NCBI RefSeq assembly: GCF_900327275.1
Contig: NZ_LS398548.1
Span: forward strand, 2,170,001 to 2,234,000
DNA length: 64,000 nucleotides
DNA from: Orientia tsutsugamushi
GTDB taxonomy: Bacteria; Pseudomonadota; Alphaproteobacteria; Rickettsiales; Rickettsiaceae
Direction: 5' to 3'
Positions 53,680 through 62,619 of the stretch are shown here, piece after piece. The notes under the pieces were generated by a model, which had not been told where the DNA came from, did not search any database, and saw nothing but the letters and a program-made list of their open reading frames with translations. Numbering within the stretch: the stretch's first letter is position 1; every line of letters begins with the position of its first letter. The position numbers were made by a program, and so were the translations under genes.

Positions 53680-54537
53680 TTAAAAAAGTTGTACTGGAAT
53701 ATTGCAAGTAATGGTTGTAAACTTGTCTTTTTCGCTTTCTATTTCCATTTCTCCATTAAGTTGATTAATAAGGTAATTTACAAACCATAATCCTGATTCA
53801 AGCATTAGCGGATAGTCTCGTACCAACTCAAAATCAGCTAATTTAGCTTTTATATTCCCTAATTTTTCTTTTGAAATACCACTTCCTGTATCGTGTATTC
53901 TAAATTGTAGTATGTTATCGCTTTTTATATAATTTTTTACAGTAAACAAATGAACCGTAATTATAACCTGGCATCTGTGATTAAATCTAATGACGCTTCC
54001 TATTAATTGACTTAATATAGCTTGTAAGTGATCACTATTTCCAGTCACAATATCCTTCATTTTGTACTGAAAATTGTAATTGATTTTTATATCTTTCTCT
54101 TTTGCAATGTCTTCTAGTCTCCTGACGGCATTTTTTACTAGCTTTTGTATGCTAAATTTTTTTAAACATAAATTTTCATGCTCAATTTCGCTTCTAAGCG
54201 TGTAAACTACATCATTACAGTACTCTTGGAGATTTGCTGATCGATTTAATATTGTTTCCAGCTTATCTTTGTTTTCCGAATCATTTAACATGATCTCGCT
54301 TGCTAGCCTTACAATTTCACTCGTTGCAATATTAAATCTATATTTAATCTCCTGTATTAAATCTGTACAATATTCTTTCAATGATTCAGCTGCCTCGACC
54401 TGATACTTCGCTTTTCTTAGCTTTGTTATTATTTCCATATATTCATCGATATTCTCACTCTCTCCATTCACCAACGTAATTGGTATTGGAGGAATTTGTA
54501 CCATCCATTTGTTAATTGTTTTCTTCTTTTCTTTCAT
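53680..54537 (-). CDS. Histidine-kinase-like ATPase-domain protein B
   Basis: 285 residues. Residues ~40-125 form a helical pair resembling a dimerisation domain (ESLKEYCTDLIQEIKYRFNI), but no His in a phosphoacceptor context is present. The C-terminal half is a HATPase_c fold: SDHLQAILSQLIGSVIRFNH (N box without the key Asn), IHDTGSGISKEKL (G1 box) and MLESGLWFVNYLINQLNGEM. Such proteins are common cargo in RAGE. Its start overlaps the end of protein A by 26 bases, with TAGGAGA just before the ATG, so the two are translated together. The left arm holds only a fusion of A and B. Confidence 0.7.
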   Translation of the reverse strand: MKEKKKTINKWMVQIPPIPITLVNGESENIDEYMEIITKLRKAKYQVEAAESLKEYCTDLIQEIKYRFNIATSEIVRLASEIMLNDSENKDKLETILNRSANLQEYCNDVVYTLRSEIEHENLCLKKFSIQKLVKNAVRRLEDIAKEKDIKINYNFQYKMKDIVTGNSDHLQAILSQLIGSVIRFNHRCQVIITVHLFTVKNYIKSDNILQFRIHDTGSGISKEKLGNIKAKLADFELVRDYPLMLESGLWFVNYLINQLNGEMEIESEKDKFTTITCNIPVQLF

Positions 54538-55288
54538 AGCATTCTCCTAAAGAATAATTCAAACTAGTTATTGGCACTTCAAATGAAAAAGTTATGTAAT
54601 TATTTTCCTCTTTTGCTCTTAGTCTTCCTTTTAGCTGATCTGTAAGATGTTTTATAAATGCTAATCCTTCTCCTAGTTCTTGATACGTTACCAAATTCAA
54701 ATTCTCTAGTTCAGCATTTATTCTTTCTAATTTTTCTTTAGAAGTGCTTAGTCCTATGTTTTGTACTGTAAATTGTAATATTTCTGAATACTGATTGAGG
54801 TTAATAGTAATCTTGCTATTTTTGCTGCTATTTATAATAGCACTACCAATTAACTGACTTATTACTGCTTTTATTCGAAAACTATCTCCAATCAGAACCG
54901 TCTTTATGTCATTTTGAACATTTAGCTTTATATTCTCATTTTCAAAATGTTCCCTCATTCTGATAACGGTATTATTTATTAGCAATTCTATGTTAAATGT
55001 TTCAATCCTTACATTCGTTGATGCTATGTATTGTCTAAATAAAAAAATTATTCCATTTAGAGAAGCTATTATATTTATCTTTTTTTTATCATAGTTATTT
55101 ACGATTCGCCTAAAATATTGTATCCAATCTATGAAATTTATGCTTACTTGCTCAGATTCCTCTAGCTGGCAGTATAGTTTTTGCATTTCACTATCTATCT
55201 GTTTTATTGTTGTGCTATTAATTCCCTCTGTGGATAATTTTTCGGTTAATTTATTGATTTTATTTTGACCTTCGTCTTCAATAGGCAT
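54512..55288 (-). CDS. Histidine-kinase-like ATPase-domain protein A
   Basis: 258 residues. The N-terminus (MPIEDEGQNKINKLTEKLST, then LDWIQYF-like NFIDWIQYFRRIVNNYDKKK) is helical; HATPase-like motifs are weak: FRIKAVISQLIGSAIINSSK (N box), VQNIGLSTSKEKL (G1 box with GxG lost) and ELGEGLAFIKHLTDQLKG. No phosphoacceptor His is evident, and with two degenerate ATP motifs it is probably not a kinase itself. AGGAGG stands before the ATG. It may pair with protein B, which follows and overlaps it; the left arm has a deletion that fused the two. Confidence 0.65.
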   Translation of the reverse strand: MPIEDEGQNKINKLTEKLSTEGINSTTIKQIDSEMQKLYCQLEESEQVSINFIDWIQYFRRIVNNYDKKKINIIASLNGIIFLFRQYIASTNVRIETFNIELLINNTVIRMREHFENENIKLNVQNDIKTVLIGDSFRIKAVISQLIGSAIINSSKNSKITINLNQYSEILQFTVQNIGLSTSKEKLERINAELENLNLVTYQELGEGLAFIKHLTDQLKGRLRAKEENNYITFSFEVPITSLNYSLGECYERKEENN

Positions 55289-55363
55289 AGAATCCTCCTG
55301 CTGTATTAGTTTATATAGCAGCTAGAGATTTAAAAAGTAAATTTTAGGTTTATCGTCTTTAAT

Positions 55364-55540
55364 CTCTAGCAGAATATTATCTAAATCTTGAATCTCAGAT
55401 AATATCAGGTACACAGTATCATTTAGATTTTTATCAGTACATGACTTTTTGTCATAATTATGAAAAATTTTTCATCTTTTTTAAAGTAGATGCGAAATTG
55501 TCGCATTGTTATTTACATCTAAAAAAACAAAATATCCTTC
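55364..55540 (-). repeat. Direct repeat around the 238-residue gene, copy A
   Basis: About 175 bp sharing CTCTAGC, ATTATCTAAATCTTGAATCT and TACATGACTTTTTGTCATAA with 56629-56805. The left arm has a single copy (8595-8790), so the second copy came with the gene at 55639-56355. Confidence 0.75.
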
Positions 55541-55638
55541 AAAATTAGATATACAATTGATTCTGAGTTATAAAAAAAGACTTTGATAATTTAGTATATT
55601 AACTGAAAAAGTTCTGAACTTATCTTATTGCTCTTAAT

Positions 55639-56355
55639 TTAAACATCAGGTTCGAGCACGTCTTTAAAACGACCCATAATATCACAAATATAAAAATCAA
55701 GTGCTGTATTAACTAAGTCAAAATCTTTTTTTTCTATCGAATTAAGATCTTCTTTTATTTCAAGCTGCCCTTGAGCCAATAGTAGTTGTTTGATAATTAC
55801 GTTTCTTTGTTTCGAATTAATACAATGATAATACTTAAGTGTGCGGTATAGTAGTTTTTGTTCAAGATAAATTATATTCTTAAAATGTTCTGGTGTAATA
55901 AATTCCTGAAAGGGTTTGATCCCTTTATTTATTAGCATATTGCTAGAACATTTTTTGATTGGTATTTCAAGTGCTATGGAATGCATTCGTATAATTTTAT
56001 ACATACAAAAATCAAGAAAGTTTTGACCTTTCTTATTCCAAATAAAATCATTTTCATTTGTTAATTTTAAAATATATTTTTGTTCCTTTCTGGTTAAGTT
56101 ATAATTTAGATCAGTTAAATAACCTGTTAAACATTTTTTTTGCTGATCTATTGTTAAATTAGATTTTATCTTTATAAGATGAGTTATTAGAAGTTGTATT
56201 AAATTTTTTTGTTCTGTATGACTGTGCAAGTCATTAAAAAAAGCAAACCATTTTTCCTGTGAAACTGAAAAAATTTGTGTTGCTTTATTTTGTTTGCGTA
56301 GGTTAAACATTCGATAGAACAAGTGTTTTGCTGCGCTTAAGACTTGTATATGCAT
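55639..56355 (-). CDS. Hypothetical protein, right-arm-specific cargo
   Basis: 238 residues, no family recognised. Mostly helical by composition, basic and Lys/Ile-rich (LIQLLITHLIKIKSNL, KKCLTGYLTDLNYNLTRKEQ, FKNIIYLEQKLLYRTLKYYH). No signal peptide or clear membrane segment. A short stretch (EFITPEHFKNIIYLEQKLL) resembles a line in the SpoT-type scrap at 49954 (EHFKNVIAFEHKLLLL), so it may be distantly linked to that family or fused to a piece of it. It is absent from the left arm and lies between two direct repeats. Upstream of the ATG is TAAAGAGTAAAG. Confidence 0.5.
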   Translation of the reverse strand: MHIQVLSAAKHLFYRMFNLRKQNKATQIFSVSQEKWFAFFNDLHSHTEQKNLIQLLITHLIKIKSNLTIDQQKKCLTGYLTDLNYNLTRKEQKYILKLTNENDFIWNKKGQNFLDFCMYKIIRMHSIALEIPIKKCSSNMLINKGIKPFQEFITPEHFKNIIYLEQKLLYRTLKYYHCINSKQRNVIIKQLLLAQGQLEIKEDLNSIEKKDFDLVNTALDFYICDIMGRFKDVLEPDV

Positions 56356-56936
56356 ACTTTACTCTTTAAAACCCCGCATAATATTTAACAATTATATATT
56401 TATTATTAATCTTGAGTTATAAATTGAGATAGCCTAAAATAATTAGGCCATTAGCAAAATGTAAAACGTAGCTATGGAGATATCGTATTTTTAGATTTTT
56501 TTTTGTTTATTGTTATTTTTATAACTAATAATCATAGCATTACTTTTGCTATTTGAAGTAGTAATTAAAGTGTAGCTAGAGATTCATTTGTACCTTTACT
56601 AACAGATTCTGAAGTTTTAATGAAATAACCTCTAGCTAAATATTATCTAAATCTTGAATCTCAGATAATATCAGGTATACAGTATCATTTAGATTTTTAT
56701 CAGTACATGACTTTTTGTCATAATTATGAAAAATTTTTTCATCTTTTTTAAAATAGATGCGAAATTATCACATTGTATCTCTAGCTACAAAAATATCATT
56801 CAAAAAAGATTTATAAAAAAAGCTCTGTAGCAGTTATTATTACTGGCTTTAAGGCTTGTTTTCTGCTATAATTCATAGCAGAGATTTAATTAATCAAAAA
56901 TTCTTGTGTCAATAGCAATTTCTAATGAACTAAAGC
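56356..56936. other. Non-coding region with repeat and decayed sequence
   Basis: Holds direct repeat copy B (56629-56805) and AT-rich sequence. From about 56810 on it matches the left arm region near 8510-8600. No gene seen. Confidence 0.5.
56629..56805 (-). repeat. Direct repeat around the 238-residue gene, copy B
   Basis: Partner of 55364-55540. It is closer to the single left-arm copy than copy A is (for example, it keeps ATCACATTGTATCTCTAGCT). Confidence 0.75.
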
Positions 56937-57187
56937 CTTTTCTCCATTGAGTTGGAGGCAAAAGGAGAATTGTTAATAAATTAATAGAGCATCTTCCTTC
57001 AGGGCCACACTATAATTACTATGAACCATTCCTTGGAGGTGGGGCTTTATTTTTTCAAGTTAGGCATCTGTTTAAACAATGTTTTTTTCTGATATTAATC
57101 TCGACTTAATTACTAGTTATCACGCTGTAAAAAAGACTTCTTCATTACTCATATTGGATTATATACTCAATCAATGAACAACGCAAT
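56937..57187 (+). pseudogene. Dam-type DNA adenine methylase remnant (right arm)
   Basis: Reads VGGKRRIVNKLIEHLPSGPH and YNYYEPFLGGGALFFQVRHL, then a frameshift into SDINLDLITSYHAVKK. Same defects as the left copy at 8215-8465: TGA in place of the Trp before VGG and a lost T before SDIN. Confidence 0.7.
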
Positions 57188-57248
57188 CCTGTTAATGAGC
57201 TAATCATTACTAACTATTCGAACTAACTACTTGACCTGAGCTTAGCAA

Positions 57249-57752
57249 TTAAAGATGAACCCGCAATCCAAATCGTATATGAATAGGAAGTGGTCTATAG
57301 TTAGCAATTGTGCTACATTCAATGTCTAAATATGTATCTCTTGATAAATTTATTGTTGTACCAACTCCCAAGTCTATACCAGTACCGCTATCACTATTGA
57401 AAGCTGATACTAGGCCACCTGTAACAAAAATTGATGCTTTGTTACCTTCAATTATATTGTAATAATAATTTCCTTGAATAAAGTTATCTCTACAGTTGTG
57501 ATGACACATAAATCCTAATCTTACATCCATTCTGTGCCGATTTAATCTATAACCAATTCCAGCTTCTAATGTATCGTAGTTAGTAACAATACCAGTTGAA
57601 AATTTTATATAGAATTGCGAAGTATCAATACCACCTTTAGAGGCATTGAAGTTTACATTATTATTCGCTGTACATATCGATGGTGAAGATAATACAACGA
57701 ATGCTAATATAACAGCATAACCCGGTTGTAAAAGTAATTTCAAAACATTCAT
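57249..57752 (-). CDS. Small outer membrane beta-barrel-like protein (right arm copy)
   Basis: Differs from the left copy (7648-8151) by one residue (Ile for Met in CSTIANYRP). It has the same signal peptide and strand pattern, and the same start with GAGAAG before the ATG. It follows the ankyrin gene on the minus strand by 46 bases, as on the left. Two intact copies suggest the product is useful or that the arms were copied recently. Its precise role is not known. Confidence 0.65.
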   Translation of the reverse strand: MNVLKLLLQPGYAVILAFVVLSSPSICTANNNVNFNASKGGIDTSQFYIKFSTGIVTNYDTLEAGIGYRLNRHRMDVRLGFMCHHNCRDNFIQGNYYYNIIEGNKASIFVTGGLVSAFNSDSGTGIDLGVGTTINLSRDTYLDIECSTIANYRPLPIHIRFGLRVHL

Positions 57753-57798
57753 ATTAACTTCTCTTTTTAATATTAACATATTAGCTATCTGTTAAAAC

Positions 57799-58428
57799 CT
57801 AATACCATGGGACCGATTGTTCCGTTAGAAAGTTGAATACATCTGCATTACCGCTTTTAGCAGCATAATCTATAGTAGTCATGCCGTTATCATCTTTTGC
57901 ATCAATATCTGCTCCATAATCAATCAAAAGCTGTATAATATCTATGATTTTATTACGAACAGCAATATGTAGTAGCGTTTCTCCTTCATCATATTTTTTA
58001 TTAATACCAGTAGAATTATGTTTTAGCATAATTGCTAAAGGTTCTACACATTTGCATTCAACAGCATCAGATAAAGGTGTATTACCTTGATTATTCTCGA
58101 TATTTACATCAGCATTATATTGTAGCAGTAATGCTATATGATCATTGCAATAGGTAGGATATTTTTCGAAAAATTCATAATATACTTGAATTGTATCCAC
58201 AACAAGATGTAAAGCGGTGTGCCCATCATTATCTTGTGCGTTTATGTTAGCTCCATTGCTTAGTAAAATCTCGGCAATAGGTAGATTCTTATATTTCAAA
58301 GCAACAGATAAAGCTGTAGTACCGTCTTTATATTTTGAATTGACAAGTGTACTATCCTTATTAATAAGCTGCTGTACTTTGCTTCTGAACAGCTTATTTA
58401 TTAAGCTCTCACTATAAAAATCTATCAT
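57799..58428 (-). CDS. Ankyrin-repeat protein (right arm copy)
   Basis: All 209 residues are identical to the left copy at 6972-7601, including the MIDFYSESLINKLF leader and five ankyrin repeats. The promoter cassette upstream (58385-58510) is also the same. Identity this complete over 50 kb of separation indicates either a very recent duplication or gene conversion between the arms. As on the left there is no F-box-like tail, so if it is an effector its partner is unlikely to be SCF through the usual route. Located between DnaB and the outer membrane protein gene. Confidence 0.85.
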   Translation of the reverse strand: MIDFYSESLINKLFRSKVQQLINKDSTLVNSKYKDGTTALSVALKYKNLPIAEILLSNGANINAQDNDGHTALHLVVDTIQVYYEFFEKYPTYCNDHIALLLQYNADVNIENNQGNTPLSDAVECKCVEPLAIMLKHNSTGINKKYDEGETLLHIAVRNKIIDIIQLLIDYGADIDAKDDNGMTTIDYAAKSGNADVFNFLTEQSVPWY

Positions 58429-58510
58429 TGGCCACCTCTAAATGGTTATTAATAAATTATACCATAATTTAAACTTTTTGTATACTCCAATCCCAGATAA
58501 AAACTGGAAA
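58385..58510 (-). repeat. Promoter-leader cassette, copy 4
   Basis: Reverse complement of 6889-7015, with the same TATACA, 17-base spacer and TATAAT. Confidence 0.7.
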
Positions 58511-58667
58511 AGAAGCAAATTAAATTATAAATTTTTTGAATTCAGTTATCACGATGCCAAAAAAAACTAATCTTGAGTTGCATATCTCTGGTGTTAATGA
58601 GTAAAATTTTGCTGTAATTTTTTTTTTGGACCAGCATTTTTTCATCTTATGCATAATCTAGCGTTTA

Positions 58668-60104
58668 TTAACATTGCTGAGAGTTTTTAACAATATTGCC
58701 AAATTTAGAATACCTACTATTATAGTGCAACTTCACTGTACCAACTGGCTCATTACGGTGTTTAGCAACAATTATTTCAGCAGTGTTATAACATTTATTT
58801 TGTCTAGCTTTCCATTCTGTGTATTCTGGAGTACCTCGATCTGGTTCTGATCTAGACAAGTAATATTCGTCACGATATATAAGCATTACAATATCGGCGT
58901 CCTGTTCAATTGAGCCTGATTCTCGTAGATCTGAGAGAATAGGCTTTTTATCTGACCTTTGTTCTACAGCTCTAGACAATTGAGATAACGCAATGATTGA
59001 AATATTGAGCTCTTTAGCAAGAGCTTTTAAGCTCTGAGTAATTTCAGAAATCTCCTGTACTCGATTATACTGACTTCCTCTGGAATCAATTTTTATTAGC
59101 TGTAAATAATCAATAAATAATATTGCTAAATTATGAGTACGTTTAAGTCTACGAGCTCGAGATCTAATTGCAGATATCGAGATTGCTGGAGCATCATCTA
59201 TAAAAAAATTCCACTTTTGTATTTCGTCTTGTACAGTCTTTAACTTATCAACATCTTGTTCACCTATTTTACCGTTAAATAATGCAGAGCTATTAATTTC
59301 TGATTCTATAGAAAGAATTCGAGTAGAGATTTGCTGAGATGACATTTCTAAAGAAAAGAATCCAACTGATGGCACTACATTATCTTTAGTATTTTTTTTA
59401 GTAAGAAAATATTTACAAGCATTTATTGCTAAGTTAACTCCTAAAGCAGTTTTACCCATTGATGGTCTGCCAGCTAATATTATTAGGTCAGAATTTTTAA
59501 ATCCTCCAAGCTTTGAATCAAGGTCAAGTAGTCCACTACTAATACCGTTAATAGAGTTTTTATTTTTAATAGCAGATGAAATTGATGTCCATGATTCTTC
59601 AATTGAAGTTTGTAATTTTGTAAATCCTTTACTTAAAGTTCCCCTTGAACCTAGATCATATAATTGAGATTCAGCAGTTTCGATCTGACTTATAGCTAAA
59701 TCTGCTAAAGTAGAAGAATACGCATTTGTTACTATTTTTTCTCCAATTTCAATTAAATAACACCTCAGCGCAAGATCATATACTATTTTGCCGTACTCAT
59801 TAACATTAACTATACTTAATGCTAACGTTGTAAGTTTAGCTAGATAATCTACTCCACCTATTTCATCAAATGTGAGTTCATTGCCTAGCATATTTTTGAG
59901 CGAAATTACAGTAGCGCTAATTCCTTTACTAATAATGAGATTAATTGACTTGTATATTTTGCCATGTAATGGTTCATAAAAATGTTCCGGCAGTAAAAAT
60001 TCGTTAATGTTATATAGCGCACGATTGTTAATCAGAATTGCTCCAAGTATCATTTGCTCTGCCTGAATATTACTTGGAGCAATCTTTGCAAGATCTTTTT
60101 CCAT
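58668..60104 (-). CDS. dnaB: Replicative DNA helicase DnaB (RAGE copy, right arm)
   Basis: 478 residues, intact, with Walker A GRPSMGKT and the RESGSIEQDADIVMLI motif. A few residues differ from the left copy (for example PSNIQ for PNNIQ and NGKIGEQD for NGKIDEQD). Its initiator partner upstream is destroyed: only the last ~48 codons remain at 60105-60249. It could therefore act only with an initiator from another copy. Confidence 0.92.
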   Translation of the reverse strand: MEKDLAKIAPSNIQAEQMILGAILINNRALYNINEFLLPEHFYEPLHGKIYKSINLIISKGISATVISLKNMLGNELTFDEIGGVDYLAKLTTLALSIVNVNEYGKIVYDLALRCYLIEIGEKIVTNAYSSTLADLAISQIETAESQLYDLGSRGTLSKGFTKLQTSIEESWTSISSAIKNKNSINGISSGLLDLDSKLGGFKNSDLIILAGRPSMGKTALGVNLAINACKYFLTKKNTKDNVVPSVGFFSLEMSSQQISTRILSIESEINSSALFNGKIGEQDVDKLKTVQDEIQKWNFFIDDAPAISISAIRSRARRLKRTHNLAILFIDYLQLIKIDSRGSQYNRVQEISEITQSLKALAKELNISIIALSQLSRAVEQRSDKKPILSDLRESGSIEQDADIVMLIYRDEYYLSRSEPDRGTPEYTEWKARQNKCYNTAEIIVAKHRNEPVGTVKLHYNSRYSKFGNIVKNSQQC

Positions 60105-60249
60105 ATCACCCTTTAAATTTTATTAAAATTACTAAACTTAACTAACTCAAAAGAAAATCCTTGAGCTTTAAAAGCGGACTCAAGATCTTTCAGATAGTTC
60201 TCTCTGATGTAACTATCTTCAAATTCTGTTTTTGCTTTGATGAATATTT
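60105..60249 (-). pseudogene. 3' remnant of the DnaA_N-type initiator
   Basis: Minus-strand codons for FIKAKTEFEDSYIRENYLKD and FKAQGFSFELV, matching the end of the intact gene at 3575-5287. The 5' part is replaced by an IS982 fragment at 60250. Confidence 0.8.
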
Positions 60250-60680
60250 TTTTGTTAATAATAAAGGTGAAATAATGTCAGTTAAAATTACTAAAGGCAA
60301 TAAAAGCGATCTATCTGTAGCTTCAGTTATTTCTAAAGGCTTATCTGGTAAATTGTTTGGTGATAAAGCTTACATATCTAAAGAGTTATTTCATCAACTC
60401 TTCTCCAATGGTCTACGTTTATTTACTAATCTTCGTAAAGATATGAAAACATATTTATTGGACATAGATGATAAGCTTTTATTAAATAAACGTTCCTTAA
60501 TTGAGTCTGTCTTTAATGTACTAAAAAAACACATGCATTTAGAGCATACTCGACATCGCTCTCATATTAACTTCTTTGTTCATATAATTGCTTCTCTTGC
60601 TAGTTATTCCATCTCCAAACTTAATCCCTATCTTATCTCTTCTTCTTTCTCTTCTAATCCCTTATCCTAAATTAGCGTTT
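60250..60680 (+). pseudogene. IS982 transposase C-terminal fragment, unit 1
   Basis: Reads NNKGEIMSVKITKGNKSDLS to LNPYLISSSFSSNPLS and ends at CTTATCCTAAATTAGCGTT. With the initiator remnant upstream it forms the first of two tandem units about 518 bp long. Confidence 0.75.
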
Positions 60681-60779
60681 GAGCTTTAAAAGCCGACTCA
60701 AGATCTTTCAGATAGTTCTCTCTGATGTAACTATCTTCAAATTCTGTTTTTGCTTTGATGAATATTTTTTTGTTAATAA
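60681..60779 (-). pseudogene. Duplicated initiator 3' remnant
   Basis: Second copy of the sequence at 60163-60249 (GAGCTTTAAAAGCCGACTCA on the plus strand). The junction to IS982 is the same in both copies, so it was duplicated, not made twice. Confidence 0.8.
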
Positions 60780-61196
60780 TAAATGTGAAATAATGGCAGC
60801 TAAAATTACTAAAGGTAATAAAAGCAATCTATCTGTAGCTTTAATTATTTCTAAAGAGTTTTTTGCTAAATTGTTTGGTGATAAAGCTTACATATCTAAA
60901 TCATTATTTCATCAACTCTTCTCCAATGATCTACGTTTATTTACTAATCTTCGTAAAGATATGCAAACATATTTATTAGACATAGATGATAAGCTTTTAT
61001 TAAATAAACGTTCCTTAATTGAATCCGTCTTTAATGTACTAAAAAAACATATGCATTTAGAGCATACTCGACGTCGCTCTCCTCTTAATTTCTTTGTTCA
61101 TATAATTGCTTCTCTTTCTAGTTATTCTATCTCAAAACTTAGCCCAAATCTTATCTTCTCTTCTTTCTCTTCTAACTCCTTATCCTAATCTGACGT
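60780..61196 (+). pseudogene. IS982 transposase C-terminal fragment, unit 2
   Basis: Same region as unit 1 but more diverged (SNLSVALIISKEFFAKLFGD for SDLSVASVISKGLSGKLFGD). Ends CTTATCCTAATCTGACGTT. Confidence 0.75.
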
Positions 61197-61208
61197 TATA
61201 AATGCTTA

Positions 61209-61313
61209 TATAGTCATTTACAATGAAGTTTGAGTATAGAAAAAAGCGATAATAGCATCATAAGATTTACCAACAGGATATTTTATACGCAAACTTCATT
61301 GTAAATGACTATA
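61209..61313. mobile_element. IS630/Tc1-like MITE
   Basis: 105 bp with perfect ends TATAGTCATTTACAATGAAG and TTTG, and their complement at the right. TA lies at both tips, the usual target of this superfamily. Related to the larger remnant at 61478-61707. Confidence 0.7.
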
Positions 61314-61317
61314 CACC

Positions 61318-61463
61318 TAGTTATTAATTCCTGTACTCTTTCGACTCAGTGTCATTAGCTTTCCAAAATCTCTCTTACATACTATCATAAGTTTAAATGC
61401 TACCTTGCTACATCTCTGTAGTCTATCTTTGAGCAACATCATGTTGCAGCACATCCTATCATA
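61318..61463 (-). pseudogene. Group II intron relic
   Basis: The minus strand matches the 5' part of the complete intron (46010 on): GACTACAGAGATGTAGCAAG and AATGACACTGAGTCGAAAG. It lacks about 300 bases that lie between these parts in the intact intron, and the first bases are altered. Confidence 0.65.
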
Positions 61464-61477
61464 GTTAAACAATCATA

Positions 61478-61707
61478 TATAGTCATGTACAATGAGGTTT
61501 GAGCATAGAAAGAAGCGATACAAATTAATAGAATCTGTTGGTTATAAAGTTATTTTTTTGCTACCTTATTCTCAAGATTTAAATCTGATAGAAAAGTTTT
61601 TGGCTAATATGAAGCGGTGGATTAGAAATCAAATTACTCAATTTAGTAAATTTTATGAATCTATTACCGCTTCTTTTTATGTTCAAACCTTATTGTACAT
61701 GACTATA
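61478..61707 (+). pseudogene. IS630-family remnant with terminal repeats
   Basis: Ends TATAGTCATGTACAATGAGG and the complement. The inside reads KLIESVGYKVIFLLPYSQDL NLIEKF-like sequence, the end of an IS630-type DDE transposase (LPYSxDLNxIEK). The 5' two-thirds of the gene is gone. Confidence 0.75.
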
Positions 61708-61799
61708 TATCCTCCCATCGCACACAGGCAACATATATATGCGCTTTATGGCAAAAAAATCTATTCACAGTAGTTCTGTTCTATTATAAGTATTTCTTT

Positions 61800-62591
61800 C
61801 TATACTCCATGCCGTTCAAACATCTTTTTCTTAATTTCGCTAATTGCCTTTGCTGGGTTTAATCCTTTTGGGCAAGTTTTTGTACAATTCATAATAGTAT
61901 GACATCTATACAGCTTAAAAGAATCTTCAAGTTGATCTAGCCTTTCTGATGTATGTTCATCCCTAGAATCAATAATCCAACGGTATGCTTGCAACAATAC
62001 TGCAGGTCCTAGATATTTGTCCGCATTCCACCAATAACTCGGACAAGCTGTAGAACAACAAGCGCATAATATACACTCATATAGACCATCTAACTTATCC
62101 CTATCTTCTGGAGTTTGTAGCCTCTCACCACTAGTTATATCTATAGTTTCTGCTTTTAACCAAGGCTCTATCGATTGATATTGAGCATAAAAATGTGTCA
62201 TATCAGATACTAAGTCCTTTATTACACTCATATGCGGTAATGGATATATTATAACATCACCTTTAATATCATTTATAGCCTTAATACAAGCTAACCCATT
62301 AGTACCATTAATATTCATTGAACAGCTGCCACAAATGCCTTCACGACACGATCTTCTAAAAGTCAATGTAGGATCAATCTCGTTTTTAATTTTAATTAAT
62401 GCATCAAGCACCATAGGTCCGCAATTTTCCATATCAATTTCAAAGATATCTATACGAGGATTATCACCAGTATCAGGACTGTAACGATAAACACTTACTC
62501 TTTTTACTTTCTTAACGCTATCTTTGGCAGCATAGCGCTTACCTACTTTAACTTTTGAATTTGGTGGTAATCTAAATTCTACCATTTGCAT
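61800..62591 (-). CDS. sdhB: Succinate dehydrogenase iron-sulfur subunit
   Basis: 263 residues, a normal length. [2Fe-2S] ligands are in [21 protein letters not shown]; the [4Fe-4S] and [3Fe-4S] ligands in [12 protein letters not shown] and [17 protein letters not shown]. SdhB carries electrons from the flavin of SdhA to quinone in complex II, on the inner face of the cytoplasmic membrane. sdhA is 28 bases upstream on the same strand, so the two form an operon. Core gene with no sign of damage; it marks the right border of the RAGE block. Confidence 0.95.
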   Translation of the reverse strand: MQMVEFRLPPNSKVKVGKRYAAKDSVKKVKRVSVYRYSPDTGDNPRIDIFEIDMENCGPMVLDALIKIKNEIDPTLTFRRSCREGICGSCSMNINGTNGLACIKAINDIKGDVIIYPLPHMSVIKDLVSDMTHFYAQYQSIEPWLKAETIDITSGERLQTPEDRDKLDGLYECILCACCSTACPSYWWNADKYLGPAVLLQAYRWIIDSRDEHTSERLDQLEDSFKLYRCHTIMNCTKTCPKGLNPAKAISEIKKKMFERHGV

Positions 62592-62619
62592 GACTCATTT
62601 ATTACTTACTAATCACTAG

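Larger units (their letters stand above)
1500..61713. mobile_element. Rickettsiales amplified genetic element (RAGE) block, two facing copies
   Basis: From just after ppx to just before sdhB, nearly every gene belongs to the conjugative-element toolkit known as RAGE in Orientia and some Rickettsia: DnaA-like and DnaB replication genes, TraA relaxase, TraD_Ti, F-type TraF/H/G/D, SpoT-type hydrolases, histidine-kinase-like proteins, ankyrin proteins, Rpn nucleases and IS elements. The left arm (about 3.5-15 kb, plus strand) and right arm (about 43.7-60.2 kb, minus strand) are inverted copies with the same gene order. Exact att sites were not found; I saw no tRNA gene at either edge. Confidence 0.8.

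Noticed and set aside
60161-61188. Two 169-residue proteins starting MSFKS
   Set aside because: Their first ~30 codons are antisense to the initiator remnant and the rest is the IS982 transposase C-terminus.
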